A stretch of 64,000 nt of DNA from Mixta hanseatica. GTDB lineage: Bacteria > Pseudomonadota > Gammaproteobacteria > Enterobacterales > Enterobacteriaceae. The stretch covers positions 2,976,001-3,040,000 of the forward strand of contig NZ_CP082904.1 of assembly GCF_023517775.1 (NCBI RefSeq), in the 5' to 3' direction. Positions 9,647 through 22,745 of this stretch are shown piece after piece. Position 1 is the first letter of the stretch, and each line of letters opens with the position of its first letter. The translations under genes were made by a program, and so were the position numbers. The notes beneath the pieces were generated by a model. It searched no databases. It had not been told where the DNA came from and worked only from the letters and a program-made list of their open reading frames with translations.

Positions 9647-10837
9647 TCACGTCGCGGGCGGCGTTTTTGCCGGGCGCGACATCCATAGCGTCAGCAGCAG
9701 CCCGCTCACGGCGCAGGCGGCGGCGGCAAGATAAACAGAGCCGTAACCCAGCGAGGTCGCCAGCAGGCCGGTCAACGGTCCACTGGCGCCGTAAGCCACG
9801 TCCTGAAAGGCGGCGAATCCGCCAAGGGCCGTGCCGCGCACCTGAGGCGCGACACGTTTTACCACCTCTACGCCCAGCGCCGGGAACACCAGCGAACAGC
9901 CGCAGCCGGTCAGCGCCGCCCCTGCCAGGGCCATCCAGCTATTGAAGGAAAAGCCGAGCAGCGCCAGTCCGGCCGCCTCAATAGCCAGCGAAATCACCGC
10001 CACGCGAATGCCGCCCAGCCGATCGGGAAGGCCGCCAAAAAAGATGCGCATCAGAACAAATGCGCCGCCAAACGCGCTCAGGGCGAACCCCGCATTGCCC
10101 CAGTGACGTTCAGCAAACCACAGCGAGGTAAAGGTACCGATCACTGCAAAACCCACGCCCTGTAACGCCAGCGCACTGCCCGGCGACAGGATCTGCCTCA
10201 CCACGCGCCTCAGAGAAGGACGTTCACCGCTCTGGGTCGGTACCGCCGGCACCCCGTAATTCAATGCCAGCGACAACAGCGGCAGAATAAGCGCAACGTA
10301 GCCTAACCCGCTAAATCCCCAGTGCGCATGGATCCACAGCCCCAGCGGCGCGCCGGCCGCCAGCGCGCCATAGATCGCCATGCCGTTCCAGGACATCACC
10401 AGGCCGGAGCGCTTCGGCCCCACCAGTCCCAGTCCCCAGGTCATGTTGCCGGTTAACAACAGGCTTTCGCCGAACCCTAACAGCAGGCGTCCTGCCACCA
10501 GCAGCGCAAATTTTCCCGCCGCGGGTAGCGCAAGCTGGGCCGCCAGTAAATAGGCGACGCCAACCAGCGCAATCGCCATCATGCCCTGCTGAGTAGTGAT
10601 TTTTGCGCCGCGGCGATCGGCCCGCTTTCCGGCCAGGCCGCGCGTCAGCAGCGTAGCGAAAAACTGGATGCCCACCGCCACGCCAACCATCATGTTGCTG
10701 TAGCCCAGCTCCTGATGTACGAATAACGGGATAACCGGCAGTGCCAGGCCGGCGGTCAGATAGGTTAAAAACACCGCAAAGGAGGTACAGGCCACTAACG
10801 CGGTACTGTGGGAAGAGTGGGTTGTTGTCCTGGACAT
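9647..10837 (-). CDS. yfcJ: MFS transporter YfcJ
   Basis: Twelve-helix major facilitator superfamily protein of 396 residues in the inner membrane. It resembles E. coli YfcJ in sequence and in its place beside fabB and mnmC. The cytoplasmic loop motif [10 protein letters not shown] between helices 2 and 3 is typical of the drug:H+ antiporter group. Substrate unknown; YfcJ has been linked to arabinose-type efflux only by paralogy. Convergent with the MocR regulator gene. Confidence 0.85.
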   Translation of the reverse strand: MSRTTTHSSHSTALVACTSFAVFLTYLTAGLALPVIPLFVHQELGYSNMMVGVAVGIQFFATLLTRGLAGKRADRRGAKITTQQGMMAIALVGVAYLLAAQLALPAAGKFALLVAGRLLLGFGESLLLTGNMTWGLGLVGPKRSGLVMSWNGMAIYGALAAGAPLGLWIHAHWGFSGLGYVALILPLLSLALNYGVPAVPTQSGERPSLRRVVRQILSPGSALALQGVGFAVIGTFTSLWFAERHWGNAGFALSAFGGAFVLMRIFFGGLPDRLGGIRVAVISLAIEAAGLALLGFSFNSWMALAGAALTGCGCSLVFPALGVEVVKRVAPQVRGTALGGFAAFQDVAYGASGPLTGLLATSLGYGSVYLAAAACAVSGLLLTLWMSRPAKTPPAT

Positions 10838-10975
10838 TCGTCACGTCTCTCCTGAATATTACTGGCGCAGGCCGGTTAATATGCGCGTCCACGGCGCCAG
10901 CAGAGCGCTGACTTTGGGGCGCGGGTTAACCTGAGCGGCTGGCGCGCTATCATGACGATTTAAACTAGCAGGCAT

Positions 10976-11006
10976 AAAAAAGCCCGGCTTGCGCCGGGCT
11001 TTTTTA
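10976..11006 (-). terminator. Rho-independent terminator of fabB
   Basis: Perfect 8-bp GC-rich stem (AGCCCGGC/GCCGGGCT) with a 4-nt loop, flanked by A5 and T6 runs so that it could work both ways. It lies directly after the fabB stop. Confidence 0.92.
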
Positions 11007-11014
11007 GTATGCCG

Positions 11015-12232
11015 TTACTGATATTTACGCAGCGTCAACGTGGCATTAGTGCCACCAAAGCCGAAGCTGTTAGACATGACTGTGGTCAGCTTACGTTCGG
11101 TCGGCGTGGTGACGATATTCATCCCTTCCGCTACCGGATCGAGTTCTTCAACGTTGATGCTCGGGGCAATAAAGCCGTGTTCCAGCATCAGCAGGCTGTA
11201 GATTGCTTCCTGTACGCCTGCGGCGCCCAGTGAGTGACCGGTCATCGCTTTGGTTGCGGAGATGGCCGGCTGATTTTCGCCAAACACTTCACGGATGGCG
11301 CCCAGCTCTTTCGCATCACCAACCGGCGTAGAGGTGCCGTGGGTGTTGATATAGTCGATGGGGGTATCCACGCCCTGCATCGCCATTTTCATGCAGCGCA
11401 CAGCGCCTTCGCCTGACGGAGCAACCATATCTGCGCCATCAGAAGTCGCGCCGTAACCGACGATCTCTGCGTAGATATGCGCACCGCGCGCCAGCGCATG
11501 CTCCAGCTCTTCAACCACTACCATGCCGCCGCCGCCGGCGATAACGAAACCGTCGCGATTAGCATCATAGGTACGGGAGGCTTTTTCCGGCGTGTCGTTG
11601 TAGCGTGTGGAAAGCGCGCCCATTGCATCGAATTCACAGGCCATTTCCCAGCACAGCTCTTCGCCGCCGCCGGCAAAAACGATGTCCTGTTTGCCCAACT
11701 GAATCTGTTCTACGGCGTTACCGATACAGTGCGCGGAAGTGGCGCAGGCGGAGCTGATAGAGTAGTTTACGCCATGGATTTTAAACGGCGTCGCCAGACA
11801 GGCGGAAACACCGGAAGCCATCGCTTTGGTCACCACATACGGACCGACAGCTTTCAGGCCGCGCGGGCTGCGCATGGCATCGGCGCCAAATACCTGGAAG
11901 CGCGGAGAACCGCCGCCGGAGCCGGCAATCAGGCCCACACGCGGGTTGTTTTGATAGGTTTCGTCGCTCAGGCCAGCGTCTTTAATCGCTTCGGCCATAG
12001 AAAGATAGGCATAAATGGACGCATCACTCATAAAGCGCACGACTTTGCGATCGATGAGGCCAGTGGTATCGAGCTTAACGTTACCCCAGACGTGACTACG
12101 CATGCCGGAATCTTTCATCTCCTGAGAGAAGGTAATGCCAGAGCGACCTTCACGCAGAGATGCCAGGACTTCTTCCTGGTTGTTGCCAATGCTGGAAACG
12201 ATCCCCAGGCCAGTAATCACTGCACGTTTCAT
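11015..12232 (-). CDS. fabB: 3-oxoacyl-ACP synthase I FabB
   Basis: Condensing enzyme of type II fatty acid synthesis, needed for elongation of unsaturated acyl chains. The 405-residue protein has the catalytic cysteine in [12 protein letters not shown] (Cys163) and the two histidines in [11 protein letters not shown] and [12 protein letters not shown]. The start [13 protein letters not shown] matches the family and the upstream in-frame codons are rejected. It is a single-gene unit with a strong terminator. The promoter region holds adjacent FabR- and FadR-type sites, as in E. coli, so it is probably repressed by FabR and activated by FadR. Confidence 0.98.
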   Translation of the reverse strand: MKRAVITGLGIVSSIGNNQEEVLASLREGRSGITFSQEMKDSGMRSHVWGNVKLDTTGLIDRKVVRFMSDASIYAYLSMAEAIKDAGLSDETYQNNPRVGLIAGSGGGSPRFQVFGADAMRSPRGLKAVGPYVVTKAMASGVSACLATPFKIHGVNYSISSACATSAHCIGNAVEQIQLGKQDIVFAGGGEELCWEMACEFDAMGALSTRYNDTPEKASRTYDANRDGFVIAGGGGMVVVEELEHALARGAHIYAEIVGYGATSDGADMVAPSGEGAVRCMKMAMQGVDTPIDYINTHGTSTPVGDAKELGAIREVFGENQPAISATKAMTGHSLGAAGVQEAIYSLLMLEHGFIAPSINVEELDPVAEGMNIVTTPTERKLTTVMSNSFGFGGTNATLTLRKYQ

Positions 12233-12279
12233 CAAAAATACCTCTTCCATCATCATAATTAGGATTTGACAGGCACTCT

Positions 12280-12297
12280 AGCTTACACTTGTACGCC
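12280..12297 (-). promoter_or_regulatory. FabR operator upstream of fabB
   Basis: On the minus strand this reads GGCGTACAAGTGTAAGCT, very close to the E. coli fabB/fabA FabR palindrome with its GTACA-N-TGTA core. It lies about 50-65 bp upstream of the fabB start. Confidence 0.78.
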
Positions 12298-12313
12298 GAA
12301 CAAGTCCGATCAG
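12298..12313 (-). promoter_or_regulatory. FadR site upstream of fabB
   Basis: On the minus strand this reads CTGATCGGACTTGTTC, matching the FadR consensus half TCGGACNTGTT. It immediately precedes the FabR site, in the same order as in E. coli fabB, where FadR activates. Confidence 0.75.
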
Positions 12314-12392
12314 CAAAATAGTTGTGTAAATTTGCGTGATGTGACCGCTCTCGCTAAAATCGCGGCACTGCCTGATAAGTGAGCCATTCCCG

Positions 12393-14402
12393 TTGAAAAA
12401 CATCCCTGTAGAACATGCAAAACTGGACTGGAACGATCAGGGTACACCTGTATCCCGAGAATTTGACGACGTCTATTTTTCTAACCAGAACGGCCTGGAA
12501 GAGACGCAATATGTCTTTCTGGGCGGTAATAATTTACCTGACCGCTTCGCCACGCATGCGCGTGCGCTGTTTGTGGCGGCCGAAACCGGTTTTGGCACCG
12601 GCCTTAATTTTCTGACGCTGTGGCGCGCTTTTGATCGCTTTCGTCAGACACAGCCGCAGGCGGCAATGCAGCGCCTGCACTTTATCAGCATGGAAAAGTT
12701 TCCGCTGACGCAGGAAGATCTGGCTGCCGCTCATGCCCGCTGGCCGGAACTGGAGCCGTACGCCGCCCAGCTGCGCCAACAATGGCCGCTGGCGTTGCCG
12801 GGCTGCCATCGTTTGCTGTTAGATGGCGGACGCGTCACGCTGGATCTTTGGTTTGGCGATGTTAATACGCTTATTCATCATTTTGATGACAGTCTGCGCC
12901 GCAGCGTGGACGCCTGGTTTCTTGATGGTTTCGCGCCGTCCAAAAATCCGGAAATGTGGACGCCCGCGCTATTTGCAGCCATGGCGCAGCTGGCGCGCGC
13001 TGACGGCAGCTTCGCCACCTTTACCGCTGCGGGCTTTGTGCGACGCGGCCTGGAACAGGCGGGCTTCCGGGTAACGAAGCGCAAAGGGTTCGGTCATAAA
13101 CGCGAAATGCTGTGCGGCGTTCTGGCCGAGGCGCCTGCGCTGCCCCACTCTACGCCCTGGTATGCGCGCACGCCTGCTGCGGGCGAAGAGATCGCCATTA
13201 TCGGCGGCGGCATCGCCAGCGTGCTGCTGGCGCTGGCGCTGTTGCGTCGTGGTAAGCCAGTCACGCTTTACTGCGCGGATGATGCCCCGGCGCAGAATGC
13301 CTCCGGCAACCGTCAGGGCGCGCTCTATCCTCTGCTTAACCAGCACGATCCGGCGCTGGCGCAGTTTTTCCCCGCCGCCTTCAGCTTTGCGCGGCGGCTT
13401 TATGACAGCCTGCCGGTGGACTTTGCTCATGACTGGTGCGGCGTGACACAACTGGCCTGGGATCAAAAGAGCCACGATAAAATTCAGCAAATGCTGGCGA
13501 TGGCGCTGCCTGACGCACTGGCGCAGGGCGTTGATGCGGCGCAGACTGAGCAGCTTGCCGGCGTGGCGCTCGGCTGCGGCGGCATTCACTATCCTGCCGG
13601 CGGCTGGCTGGCGCCGGCGGAGTTAACTGCGGCGCTGTTTCATCTGGCTCAGCAGCAGGGCTTACAGGTTCACTGGCATCATCGTTTAGAGCAACTGGAA
13701 ACGGCAGAGAACGGCTGGCGGCTACAGTTTACCGAGACGCCGGCAAGGCATCATCAGAATGTCGTGCTGGCGAACGGCCACGCCATCAGCTCGCTGGCGC
13801 AAAGCGCAAAGCTGCCGGTCTATCCGGTAAGTGGCCAGGTAAGCCATATTCCGAGCGCGCCCGCTCTGGCGAACCTGAAGCAGGTGCTGTGTTATGAAGG
13901 CTACCTGACGCCGGTCAGCCCGCAGTTTAATACGCACTGTATTGGCGCCAGCTATCATCGCGGCGATACCTCGGTGCGCTATCGGGAAGAAGATCAGCAG
14001 GAAAACCGGCAGCGGCTGCGGCATTGTCTGCCTGAGTGCGAATGGACAGAGGCGGTGGACGTTAGCGCGGGCGAAGCGCGCAATGGCGTACGCTGCGCCA
14101 CGCGCGATCATCTGCCGATGGCGGGCAACCTGCCCGATTATGCGTCGCTGATAAGCTGTTACGCCGATCTACCGCAACAGCGCGACGCGCAGGCTGAGAT
14201 CGCGCCCGCGCCAGTCTGGCCGGGCCTGTTTGTACTGGGCGCTCTGGGCTCGCGCGGCTTATGCAGCGGTCCGCTGGCGGCGGAAGCGTTAGCGGCGCAG
14301 CTGTGTGATGAGCCGATACCGCTGGATCGCGATACGCTGGCGGCGCTGAACCCCAACCGTTACTGGGTGCGCAAATTGCTGAAAGGCAAACCGGTGAACT
14401 AA
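12393..14402 (+). CDS. mnmC: Bifunctional tRNA wobble-uridine modification enzyme MnmC
   Basis: Makes the last two steps of 5-methylaminomethyl-2-thiouridine at tRNA position 34. The N-terminal half is the SAM-dependent methyltransferase ([15 protein letters not shown], about residues 68-82); the C-terminal half is the FAD-dependent oxidase, opening with the dinucleotide motif [21 protein letters not shown] near residue 267. The 669-residue length matches the E. coli protein. The gene appears to start with TTG at 12393, because [13 protein letters not shown] aligns with the family N-terminus and no ATG is near. Divergent from fabB. Confidence 0.96.
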   Translation: MKNIPVEHAKLDWNDQGTPVSREFDDVYFSNQNGLEETQYVFLGGNNLPDRFATHARALFVAAETGFGTGLNFLTLWRAFDRFRQTQPQAAMQRLHFISMEKFPLTQEDLAAAHARWPELEPYAAQLRQQWPLALPGCHRLLLDGGRVTLDLWFGDVNTLIHHFDDSLRRSVDAWFLDGFAPSKNPEMWTPALFAAMAQLARADGSFATFTAAGFVRRGLEQAGFRVTKRKGFGHKREMLCGVLAEAPALPHSTPWYARTPAAGEEIAIIGGGIASVLLALALLRRGKPVTLYCADDAPAQNASGNRQGALYPLLNQHDPALAQFFPAAFSFARRLYDSLPVDFAHDWCGVTQLAWDQKSHDKIQQMLAMALPDALAQGVDAAQTEQLAGVALGCGGIHYPAGGWLAPAELTAALFHLAQQQGLQVHWHHRLEQLETAENGWRLQFTETPARHHQNVVLANGHAISSLAQSAKLPVYPVSGQVSHIPSAPALANLKQVLCYEGYLTPVSPQFNTHCIGASYHRGDTSVRYREEDQQENRQRLRHCLPECEWTEAVDVSAGEARNGVRCATRDHLPMAGNLPDYASLISCYADLPQQRDAQAEIAPAPVWPGLFVLGALGSRGLCSGPLAAEALAAQLCDEPIPLDRDTLAALNPNRYWVRKLLKGKPVN

Positions 14403-14424
14403 AGGCCGTTTAGTCTGGCGAAAA

Positions 14425-14455
14425 AGTAAAAAGCGGCCCTCAGGCCGCTTTTTAC
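14425..14455 (+). terminator. Rho-independent terminator of mnmC
   Basis: Perfect 8-bp stem (AAGCGGCC/GGCCGCTT) with a 4-nt loop and a following T run, about 28 bp after the mnmC stop. A-rich sequence on the other side could make it bidirectional. Confidence 0.88.
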
Positions 14456-14616
14456 TCTCGCTCCGAAGCCGAGGCAGAAGAGTAAAGCGTCCCGCGCCAG
14501 GGACGGCGCGAGCCGAGCTGTCAGGGATGACGTTTTTTGCGTCTTTACGATCTGCCTGGCCCCCCGTGCAGGCACGGTATAAGGCCAGTGCGCTTCGCTG
14601 CTTTTACTAACAAAGA
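14456..14616. repeat. Folded intergenic element between mnmC and yfcL (candidate interspersed repeat)
   Basis: This 160-bp gap contains several short perfect inverted repeats: CGTCCC/GGGACG at 14488-14505, GTCA/TGAC at 14520-14531, and a nested hairpin at 14556-14588 made of an outer CTGGCC/GGCCAG stem and an inner CCGTGC/GCACGG stem. The motif CAGGGAYGRCG appears twice in it. The look is that of an extragenic repeat or a structured RNA tail, not of coding DNA. Whether copies exist elsewhere cannot be seen from this window. Confidence 0.4.
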
Positions 14617-14898
14617 CTAAGCGGGCTGGCGCGCCTGCAAAAACAGATTATCCCACATGCCGATCACCAGCGCCTGATCGCGCGGCGAGAGTTCACCGGC
14701 GGCAATGGCGTTTTGCAGGCTGTTTTGCACCTGGATTTGTAACGCTTCGGCAGTATGCTCGCCGCTCTTTTCCAGCTCCACTACCGCCAGAGTGAGGTGA
14801 CCGCGCAGGTAGCCGCTGGCAAATAGCTCATCATCACTGGCATGCTCGACCATATCGTCAATCAGGGCCAGAATACGCGTTTCAAATTCTGCGATCAT
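14617..14898 (-). CDS. yfcL: YfcL family protein
   Basis: Small cytoplasmic protein of 93 residues, conserved in enterobacteria next to epmC; its function is unknown. It is acidic and predicted mostly helical, with no signal peptide or membrane helix. The opening [35 protein letters not shown] is divided here by conserved acidic clusters (DD, DDE). It is 30 bp downstream of epmC on the same strand and is probably cotranscribed. Recognition rests on synteny and family resemblance. Confidence 0.88.
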   Translation of the reverse strand: MIAEFETRILALIDDMVEHASDDELFASGYLRGHLTLAVVELEKSGEHTAEALQIQVQNSLQNAIAAGELSPRDQALVIGMWDNLFLQARQPA

Positions 14899-14927
14899 CT
14901 CAATTCCTCATTAAGTCGCGCCTCCGT

Positions 14928-15476
14928 TCAGCGCAGATCTTCCGGCCAGGGAAACTGCGCCGCCGTCAGCGGGGGCGTGTGATAAAAACGCTGTAATTCA
15001 GCGATAAAACGGGCCGGGCGCGCCGGAATACCGTTTTCAAGATAGTGCATAACCTGAGCATGAACCTTACGCTGAAACGCAATGCGATCCGGTTCGTGAT
15101 CGCCATTGAGATTGTCACAACTTACGTTGAAGGGAAAGCCCGCCGCAACGCTGAACATCCACTCCAGCGCCTGCGGTTTAATCTCGACGGATTCAAACTG
15201 GTTTTGCGTGACGGCATCGCGTCCGTCCGGGCAATACCAGTAACCAAAATCGACCAGCTTACGACGCTCGGCGCCGGCAATGCACCAGTGAGAAATCTCA
15301 TGCAGCGCGCTGGCGTAATAACCATGCGCAAACACCACGCGATGCCAGGGCGAGGTTTCATCCGCCGGAAGATAAATGGGTTCATCGTCGCCTTTAATTA
15401 GACGCGTCTGAAAATCATCCTGAAAACAGCGATCGAAGAGATTAATCAGGTGCTGGTATTGGTGCGTAGTATTCAT
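14928..15476 (-). CDS. epmC: Elongation factor P hydroxylase EpmC
   Basis: Hydroxylates the beta-lysylated lysine of elongation factor P, the third step in EF-P maturation. The 182 residues match E. coli EpmC (YfcM). A metal-binding HEISHW motif lies in ALHEISHWCIAG, followed by the conserved LVDFGYWYCPDGRDA. The ATG at 15476 (MNTTHQYQHLI) is chosen over upstream codons because it matches the family start. EpmA and EpmB are not in this window. Probably cotranscribed with yfcL. Confidence 0.95.
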   Translation of the reverse strand: MNTTHQYQHLINLFDRCFQDDFQTRLIKGDDEPIYLPADETSPWHRVVFAHGYYASALHEISHWCIAGAERRKLVDFGYWYCPDGRDAVTQNQFESVEIKPQALEWMFSVAAGFPFNVSCDNLNGDHEPDRIAFQRKVHAQVMHYLENGIPARPARFIAELQRFYHTPPLTAAQFPWPEDLR

Positions 15477-15540
15477 ATGCCTAAACGTCTGCGAAAAAAA
15501 ACGCGCAAATTGTCGCATTAAGCGTGCGCATTGACGAGCA

Positions 15541-16344
15541 TTATCCAAAAAGGTGCGTGAGCCAATGGCCGATAGCCGCGCCGTAATCTTCATACAGCAG
15601 CTTGCTGCTCATCACCACTGACACAATCACCACCATCGGACGGATCAGCTTTTGCCCGCGCGACAGCACCATCCGCGCCCCGAGTCGCGCGCCGCAAATC
15701 GAACCCAGCAGCATCACCAGCCCCACGCCCCACACCACTTTGCCGCCAACGATAAAAAACAGCAGGCTGGCGAAGTTCGAGGTGAAATTAAGCACTTTGG
15801 CGTGCGCGGTAGATTTCGCCAGATTGAAACCGGCCAGCGTCACGAAGGCCAGCGCATAAAAAGAGCCGGCTCCCGGACCGAAAAAACCGTCATAGAACCC
15901 GACCGTGCCGCCCGCCACCAGCGCAAACGGCAGCCCGTGCAGACGGCGCTGCCGATCCTCCTCGCCTAATCGCGGCATCAGCAGAAAATAGAGGCCGATA
16001 CCGATAATCAACAGCGGCAGCACCTGACGCAGGAAGTCGGAGCGCACATGCTGTACCAACAACGTGCCGCAGACCGCGCCGATAAAGGTCATCGCGATAT
16101 TCAGACGCTGCTCGCGCAGCAGTACCGCTCCGCGCCGAACAAAATAGAGGCTGGCGGAAAACGAGCCGCCAACCGCCTGCAGCTTGTTGGTCGCCAGTAC
16201 CTGAGCAGGCGTAAGCCCGGCAGAGAGCAGCGCCGGCACGGTCAACAGGCCGCCGCCGCCGGCAATCGAATCAATAAACGACGCCAGCATAGCCACAAAA
16301 AACAGCACCGCTATCATCTGCGGCGTGACAACCAACCAGTCCAT
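15541..16344 (-). CDS. yfcA: TSUP family membrane transporter YfcA
   Basis: Polytopic inner-membrane protein of 267 residues in the TauE/SafE (TSUP) family, whose members export or import sulfur- or carbon-containing anions; this one's substrate is unknown. The family signature near the N-terminus, IDSIAGGGGLLTVPALL, is present, with its repeat FYDGFFGPGAGSFYALAFV in the middle. It is 8 bp downstream of mepA and is probably the tail of the prmB-aroC-mepA transcript, as in E. coli. Confidence 0.93.
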   Translation of the reverse strand: MDWLVVTPQMIAVLFFVAMLASFIDSIAGGGGLLTVPALLSAGLTPAQVLATNKLQAVGGSFSASLYFVRRGAVLLREQRLNIAMTFIGAVCGTLLVQHVRSDFLRQVLPLLIIGIGLYFLLMPRLGEEDRQRRLHGLPFALVAGGTVGFYDGFFGPGAGSFYALAFVTLAGFNLAKSTAHAKVLNFTSNFASLLFFIVGGKVVWGVGLVMLLGSICGARLGARMVLSRGQKLIRPMVVIVSVVMSSKLLYEDYGAAIGHWLTHLFG

Positions 16345-16352
16345 GTCATGTC

Positions 16353-17177
16353 CTAAAGTAAGTGTTTATCCAGCAATGCCTGGCAGGATGGCGGCAGCGG
16401 CGGCGGCTCACGTTTCACCGGCGCGCCGGCGCCCGGTTTTTTCGGCGCGAACCAGCTTTCCAGCTCGGCGTCGCAGCCGTCGCCCGGCGGCGGAGGCGCC
16501 TGGTCCTGGCACTCCAGGCTATCCGGCGGACAGCGCAGGCGCACATGCATATGGGCGCGATGACCGAACCACGGGCGCACCTTACGCAGCCAGTCGCGAT
16601 CGCTGCCGGCATCGGCGCAAAGCTGCTTCTTGATCGCCGGATTGACAAAAATGCGCGTCACCTGCTCATCTTTTGCCGCCAGCTTAATCAGGCTGTCGAT
16701 CTCTGGCTGCCAGTGGCGCGCCACGACGCGTTTACCATCAGCGCTGACCAAATCCAGCGGCTGCGGTTTCAGCAGCATCTGCGGCGTCCAGCGCTGTTTC
16801 GGCAGCTGCAGCCAGATATCAACATCCAGCCCGCTCTGGTGGCTGGCGTGACCGCTGCTGAAGCGCCCGCCAGCCGCCATGCCCATATCGCCAATCAGCA
16901 CCTGACCCAACCCAAGGTTGTGCACCTGGGTTGTCAGACGCTGGATAAACAGAATCAGATCGGGATGACCAAAATAGCGGCGCTGATCGGGCCGCATCAC
17001 CTGATAAGCAGGATGATTAAGCGGCAGCGCTTCGGCTCCAACAATGCAGCCGTTGGCGAAGGCACCGATCGCCTGCGGCGAGCCGGGGATCGGCGAGGTA
17101 ATGCGTTGCCACGGCGTCGCCGCCAGCGCCGACGCGCTGAGCAGCAATGCGGTGAGCATCAGAAACGTTTTTTTCAT
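16353..17177 (-). CDS. mepA: Penicillin-insensitive murein endopeptidase MepA
   Basis: Periplasmic zinc (LAS family) endopeptidase that cuts D-Ala-mesoDAP cross-bridges of peptidoglycan. A signal peptide ([19 protein letters not shown]) is followed by the metal motif [14 protein letters not shown] and the second histidine motif AHMHVRL. Six or more cysteines in the mature part fit the family's disulfides. The ATG at 17177 is preferred to the GTG at 17183; it lies only a few bases inside the end of aroC, implying coupling. The C-terminus is proline-rich. Confidence 0.96.
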   Translation of the reverse strand: MKKTFLMLTALLLSASALAATPWQRITSPIPGSPQAIGAFANGCIVGAEALPLNHPAYQVMRPDQRRYFGHPDLILFIQRLTTQVHNLGLGQVLIGDMGMAAGGRFSSGHASHQSGLDVDIWLQLPKQRWTPQMLLKPQPLDLVSADGKRVVARHWQPEIDSLIKLAAKDEQVTRIFVNPAIKKQLCADAGSDRDWLRKVRPWFGHRAHMHVRLRCPPDSLECQDQAPPPPGDGCDAELESWFAPKKPGAGAPVKREPPPLPPSCQALLDKHLL

Positions 17178-17179
17178 AA

Positions 17180-18265
17180 TCACCAGCGGGGAATGGTGGT
17201 GGAAACGTCAGCGCACTGCGCGCGGTGGCGCAGCAGATGATCCATCAGCACAATCGCCATCATCGCTTCGGCGATTGGCACCGCGCGGATCCCCACGCAG
17301 GGATCGTGACGGCCTTTGGTAATCATCTCTACTTCTTCGCCCGTACGGGTGATGGTTTTCCCCGGCACGGTAATGCTGGAGGTCGGTTTCATCGCCAGAT
17401 GGGCTATCACCGTCTGCCCGCTGCTGATGCCGCCCAGAATGCCGCCCGCATGATTGCTCTGGAAGCCGCTGGCGCGGATCTCATCGCGGTGCTGGCTGCC
17501 GCGCTGGTTAACCACGGCGAAACCGTCGCCGATTTCAATGCCTTTAACCGCATTAATGCTCATCAGCGCATGGGCCAGATCCGCATCCAGACGGTCAAAC
17601 ACCGGCTCGCCAAGGCCGACCGGCACGTTTTCCGCTACTACCGTGACCTTCGCGCCAATCGAATCGCCCTCTTTTTTCAGCGCCCGCATCAGTTCGTCCA
17701 GCGCTTCCAGCTTGTCGGGGTCTGGGCAGAAGAACGGGTTTTGCTCAACCTGATCCCACGCTTTCAGCTCACAGGCGACATCGCCGATCTGCGCCAGATA
17801 ACCACGCACCTGAACGCCGAATTTCATATGCAGGTATTTTTTCGCAATGGCACCTGCCGCCACGCGCATCGCGGTTTCGCGCGCCGAAGAACGCCCGCCG
17901 CCGCGATAGTCGCGCAAGCCATATTTCTGCTCGTAGGTGTAGTCGGCATGGCCTGGACGAAACAGATCTTTAATCGCGCCGTAATCCTGTGAACGCTGAT
18001 CGGTATTTTCAATCAGTAAGCCAATACTGGTGCCGGTAGTGACGCCTTCAAACACGCCGGACAGAATGCGCACCTGATCCGGTTCACGTCGCTGGGTGGT
18101 ATAACGCGAAGTGCCCGGGCGCCGCCGGTCAAGATCATGTTGTAAATCCGCTTCGGTTAGCGGAATACCCGGCGGTACACCGTCAACGATACAGCCCAGC
18201 GCAATGCCATGCGACTCACCAAACGTGGTGACGCGAAAAATCTGTCCAATCGTGTTGCCTGCCAT
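17180..18265 (-). CDS. aroC: Chorismate synthase AroC
   Basis: Converts 5-enolpyruvylshikimate-3-phosphate to chorismate with reduced FMN, the last common step to aromatic amino acids, folate and quinones. The 361-residue protein starts [20 protein letters not shown] and has the family signatures [18 protein letters not shown] and the C-terminal [17 protein letters not shown]. It is 21 bp downstream of prmB and is coupled to mepA. Length and sequence match the enterobacterial enzyme. Confidence 0.98.
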   Translation of the reverse strand: MAGNTIGQIFRVTTFGESHGIALGCIVDGVPPGIPLTEADLQHDLDRRRPGTSRYTTQRREPDQVRILSGVFEGVTTGTSIGLLIENTDQRSQDYGAIKDLFRPGHADYTYEQKYGLRDYRGGGRSSARETAMRVAAGAIAKKYLHMKFGVQVRGYLAQIGDVACELKAWDQVEQNPFFCPDPDKLEALDELMRALKKEGDSIGAKVTVVAENVPVGLGEPVFDRLDADLAHALMSINAVKGIEIGDGFAVVNQRGSQHRDEIRASGFQSNHAGGILGGISSGQTVIAHLAMKPTSSITVPGKTITRTGEEVEMITKGRHDPCVGIRAVPIAEAMMAIVLMDHLLRHRAQCADVSTTIPRW

Positions 18266-18286
18266 CTCGGCTCCGTTATTGTGCGA

Positions 18287-19219
18287 TTAATCTTTGAAGA
18301 ATTTGAAATGATGCTGCGCGTCGATAATTTGCTGACGGGTCAGCATAAACACGCCGTCGCCGCCGTTATCAAACTCCAGCCAGGTAAAGGGCACGTCAGG
18401 ATATTGCTCCATCATATGCACCATGCTGTTGCCCACTTCGCAAATCAGCACGCCCTCTTCCTGCAGATAGTCCGGCGCGCAAGCGAGAATACGCCGCACC
18501 AGCTTCAGGCCATCGCTGCCCGCCGCCAGCCCCAGCTCCGGCTCATGGCGATATTCATTGGGCAGGTCGTCCATATCATCCGCATCCACATAGGGCGGAT
18601 TGGTGACGATAAGATCATACTGCAGCTTCGGCAGATCGCGGAACAGGTCGGAGCGAATCGGCGTAACCTGATGAATCATACCGTGTTCATCAATGTTCTG
18701 CTCGGCAACCGCCAGCGCATCGATTGAGAGATCCACCGCGTCCACTTCCGCTTCCGGAAATGCGTAGGCGCAGGCGATGGCGATACAGCCGCTGCCGGTA
18801 CACATATCCAGAATATGCTGCGGCGAGCGATTGACCAGCCCGGCGAAGCGGCTGTTAATCAGCTCGCCAATCGGCGAGCGCGGCACCAGCACGCGTTCAT
18901 CGACATAAAACTCATGGCCGCAAAACCAGGATTTATTCGTCAGGTAGGCAACCGGAATACGTTCGTTAACGCGGCGGATCACGCGCTCAACGATGCGGTG
19001 ACGCTCGCTGGAGGTGAGACGCGCGTTGCGCATCTCTTCAGGAATATCCAGCGGCAGGTAAAGGGTTGGCAACACCAGCTGAACAGCTTCGTCCCAGGGG
19101 TTATCCGTGCCGTGGCCATACCAGATGTTGGCGGCGGCAAAACGGCTCACCGCCCAGCGCAGCATGTCCTGAATGGTATGCAGCTCATTCACTGCCTCAT
19201 CGACGAAAATTTTGTCCAC
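18287..19219 (-). CDS. prmB: Ribosomal protein uL3 glutamine methyltransferase PrmB
   Basis: SAM-dependent N5-glutamine methyltransferase acting on ribosomal protein L3. The 310-residue product has the SAM loop [16 protein letters not shown] and the catalytic NPPY motif (IVTNPPYVD). The start is a GTG at 19219, giving (M)[12 protein letters not shown] as in E. coli, with GGAGG placed a few bases upstream; the longer open frame to 19480 has no similarity. First gene of the prmB-aroC-mepA-yfcA group and divergent from smrB. Confidence 0.96.
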   Translation of the reverse strand: MDKIFVDEAVNELHTIQDMLRWAVSRFAAANIWYGHGTDNPWDEAVQLVLPTLYLPLDIPEEMRNARLTSSERHRIVERVIRRVNERIPVAYLTNKSWFCGHEFYVDERVLVPRSPIGELINSRFAGLVNRSPQHILDMCTGSGCIAIACAYAFPEAEVDAVDLSIDALAVAEQNIDEHGMIHQVTPIRSDLFRDLPKLQYDLIVTNPPYVDADDMDDLPNEYRHEPELGLAAGSDGLKLVRRILACAPDYLQEEGVLICEVGNSMVHMMEQYPDVPFTWLEFDNGGDGVFMLTRQQIIDAQHHFKFFKD

Positions 19220-19384
19220 GTTGCCCTCCACAGGCCGTTCCGTAATTACGGCGGGTAGTTTGCCATGAAGCGGGCGAGAATTCAGCGCGACGAGGTGAAA
19301 AAGCTGACTTTTGTTTACAATGCGGGTTATCGTAGCCAGCAGGCCGTGCAGCCTGTGCCCTTCAACCAGCAGAAAATGAAGATT

Positions 19385-19933
19385 ATGAAGAAAAAAGAGC
19401 AGCTCAGCGACGATGATAAGACGCTGTTTCGTCAGCTGATGACCGGCACCCGTAAGCTCAAGCAGGATACCCTGGTGCATAAGCCGGTGCGTAAAAAAAC
19501 GGAGGTATCGCTGAAGCGTCAGCTATCGGAACAGGCAGATAACAGCCACTACTTTTCGGATGAGTTTCAGCCTCTGCTGGCGGAGGAAGGCCCGGTGCGC
19601 TATGTACGCAGCGATGTTAGCCACTATGAACTGAAAAAACTGCGGCGCGGCGACTATTCACCGGAAATCTTTCTCGATCTGCATGGGTTAACGCAGCAGC
19701 AGGCTAAACAGGAACTGGGCGCGTTGATTGCCGCCTGCCGTCGCGAACACATTTTTTGCGCCAGCGTGATGCACGGTCACGGCAAACATGTGTTGAAACA
19801 GCAAACGCCGTTGTGGCTGGCGCAACATCCTTATGTGATGGCGTTTCATCAGGCACCCAAAGCTTTTGGGGGCGATGCGGCTTTGCTGGTGTTGATTGAG
19901 GTAGAAGAGTGGCAACCGCCAGAGTTACCCTGA
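19385..19933 (+). CDS. smrB: Ribosome rescue endonuclease SmrB
   Basis: Smr-domain endonuclease that cuts mRNA at collided ribosomes in E. coli. The 182-residue product opens [19 protein letters not shown]. The C-terminal Smr domain shows the [15 protein letters not shown] motif and the HGHGKHVLK loop with the conserved histidine and glycines. The ATG at 19385 is preferred over upstream codons by family length. It is convergent with sixA, with only 12 bp between the stop codons, as in E. coli. Confidence 0.95.
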   Translation: MKKKEQLSDDDKTLFRQLMTGTRKLKQDTLVHKPVRKKTEVSLKRQLSEQADNSHYFSDEFQPLLAEEGPVRYVRSDVSHYELKKLRRGDYSPEIFLDLHGLTQQQAKQELGALIAACRREHIFCASVMHGHGKHVLKQQTPLWLAQHPYVMAFHQAPKAFGGDAALLVLIEVEEWQPPELP

Positions 19934-19945
19934 CGGCAGAGACAT

Positions 19946-20428
19946 TTACATCGCTTTTGCCAGCTTAGAAGGACTAACCTGCCATTTTAAGCTGCCCTCG
20001 CCGCGCCCGGCATCGAAATCAATACAGGCAATGGCCGAGGTGGCGAACATCGGCGGCGGCTCTTGCGGACACAGTTCCGAAACCAGATAGCCCACCAGAG
20101 GAAGATGCGAGATAACCAGCACGGATTTCACGCCTTCTTTCGCCAGCGCCTGTAAATAACAGCCCACCAGCGCCGGATCGCCGCCCGGCGTCAGCTCAGG
20201 CAACACCTCTTGCTCCTGCGGCAGCCGCAGGGCTTCACGTACCGTGGTTAACGTCTGTTCCGCCCGTAGATAGGGGCTAACCAGCACCCGTTCAATATCC
20301 AGAGTCTGACTGTTCAGCCAGCTCGCCATTTGGCGTGATTCATCACAACCACAATGGGTCAGAGGCCTAACCGAATCACTGGCTGCCTCAAGTGCAGCGT
20401 CGCCGTGACGCATGATAAAAACTTGCAT
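19946..20428 (-). CDS. sixA: Phosphohistidine phosphatase SixA
   Basis: Small histidine-phosphatase (RHG family) of 160 residues. The catalytic motif is MRHGDA with nucleophile His8. In E. coli it dephosphorylates phosphohistidine in the nitrogen PTS protein NPr and was first described with ArcB. A second conserved histidine lies in VISHLPLVGYLVSEL. It is alone on its strand between smrB and fadJ; the roughly 190 bp upstream hold no recognisable gene. Confidence 0.94.
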   Translation of the reverse strand: MQVFIMRHGDAALEAASDSVRPLTHCGCDESRQMASWLNSQTLDIERVLVSPYLRAEQTLTTVREALRLPQEQEVLPELTPGGDPALVGCYLQALAKEGVKSVLVISHLPLVGYLVSELCPQEPPPMFATSAIACIDFDAGRGEGSLKWQVSPSKLAKAM

Positions 20429-20620
20429 AAAGCACCGCTGTTGTTTAACAAAATCGTCGGATCATCAGGCTGCCCGACGCTCCATTCTGCGAATGAACGC
20501 TGTGTTGTAACCTAATGACTTGAGTATAGTCAACCGATTGTTTATTAAACGAGCTATTGTCGGGATCTGCCGACCGACGCAATAAAATCGCGCTCGGCCT
20601 AAACCGCTGAATCATTATGG

Positions 20621-22741
<2,121 letters not shown>

Positions 22742-22745
22742 GACC

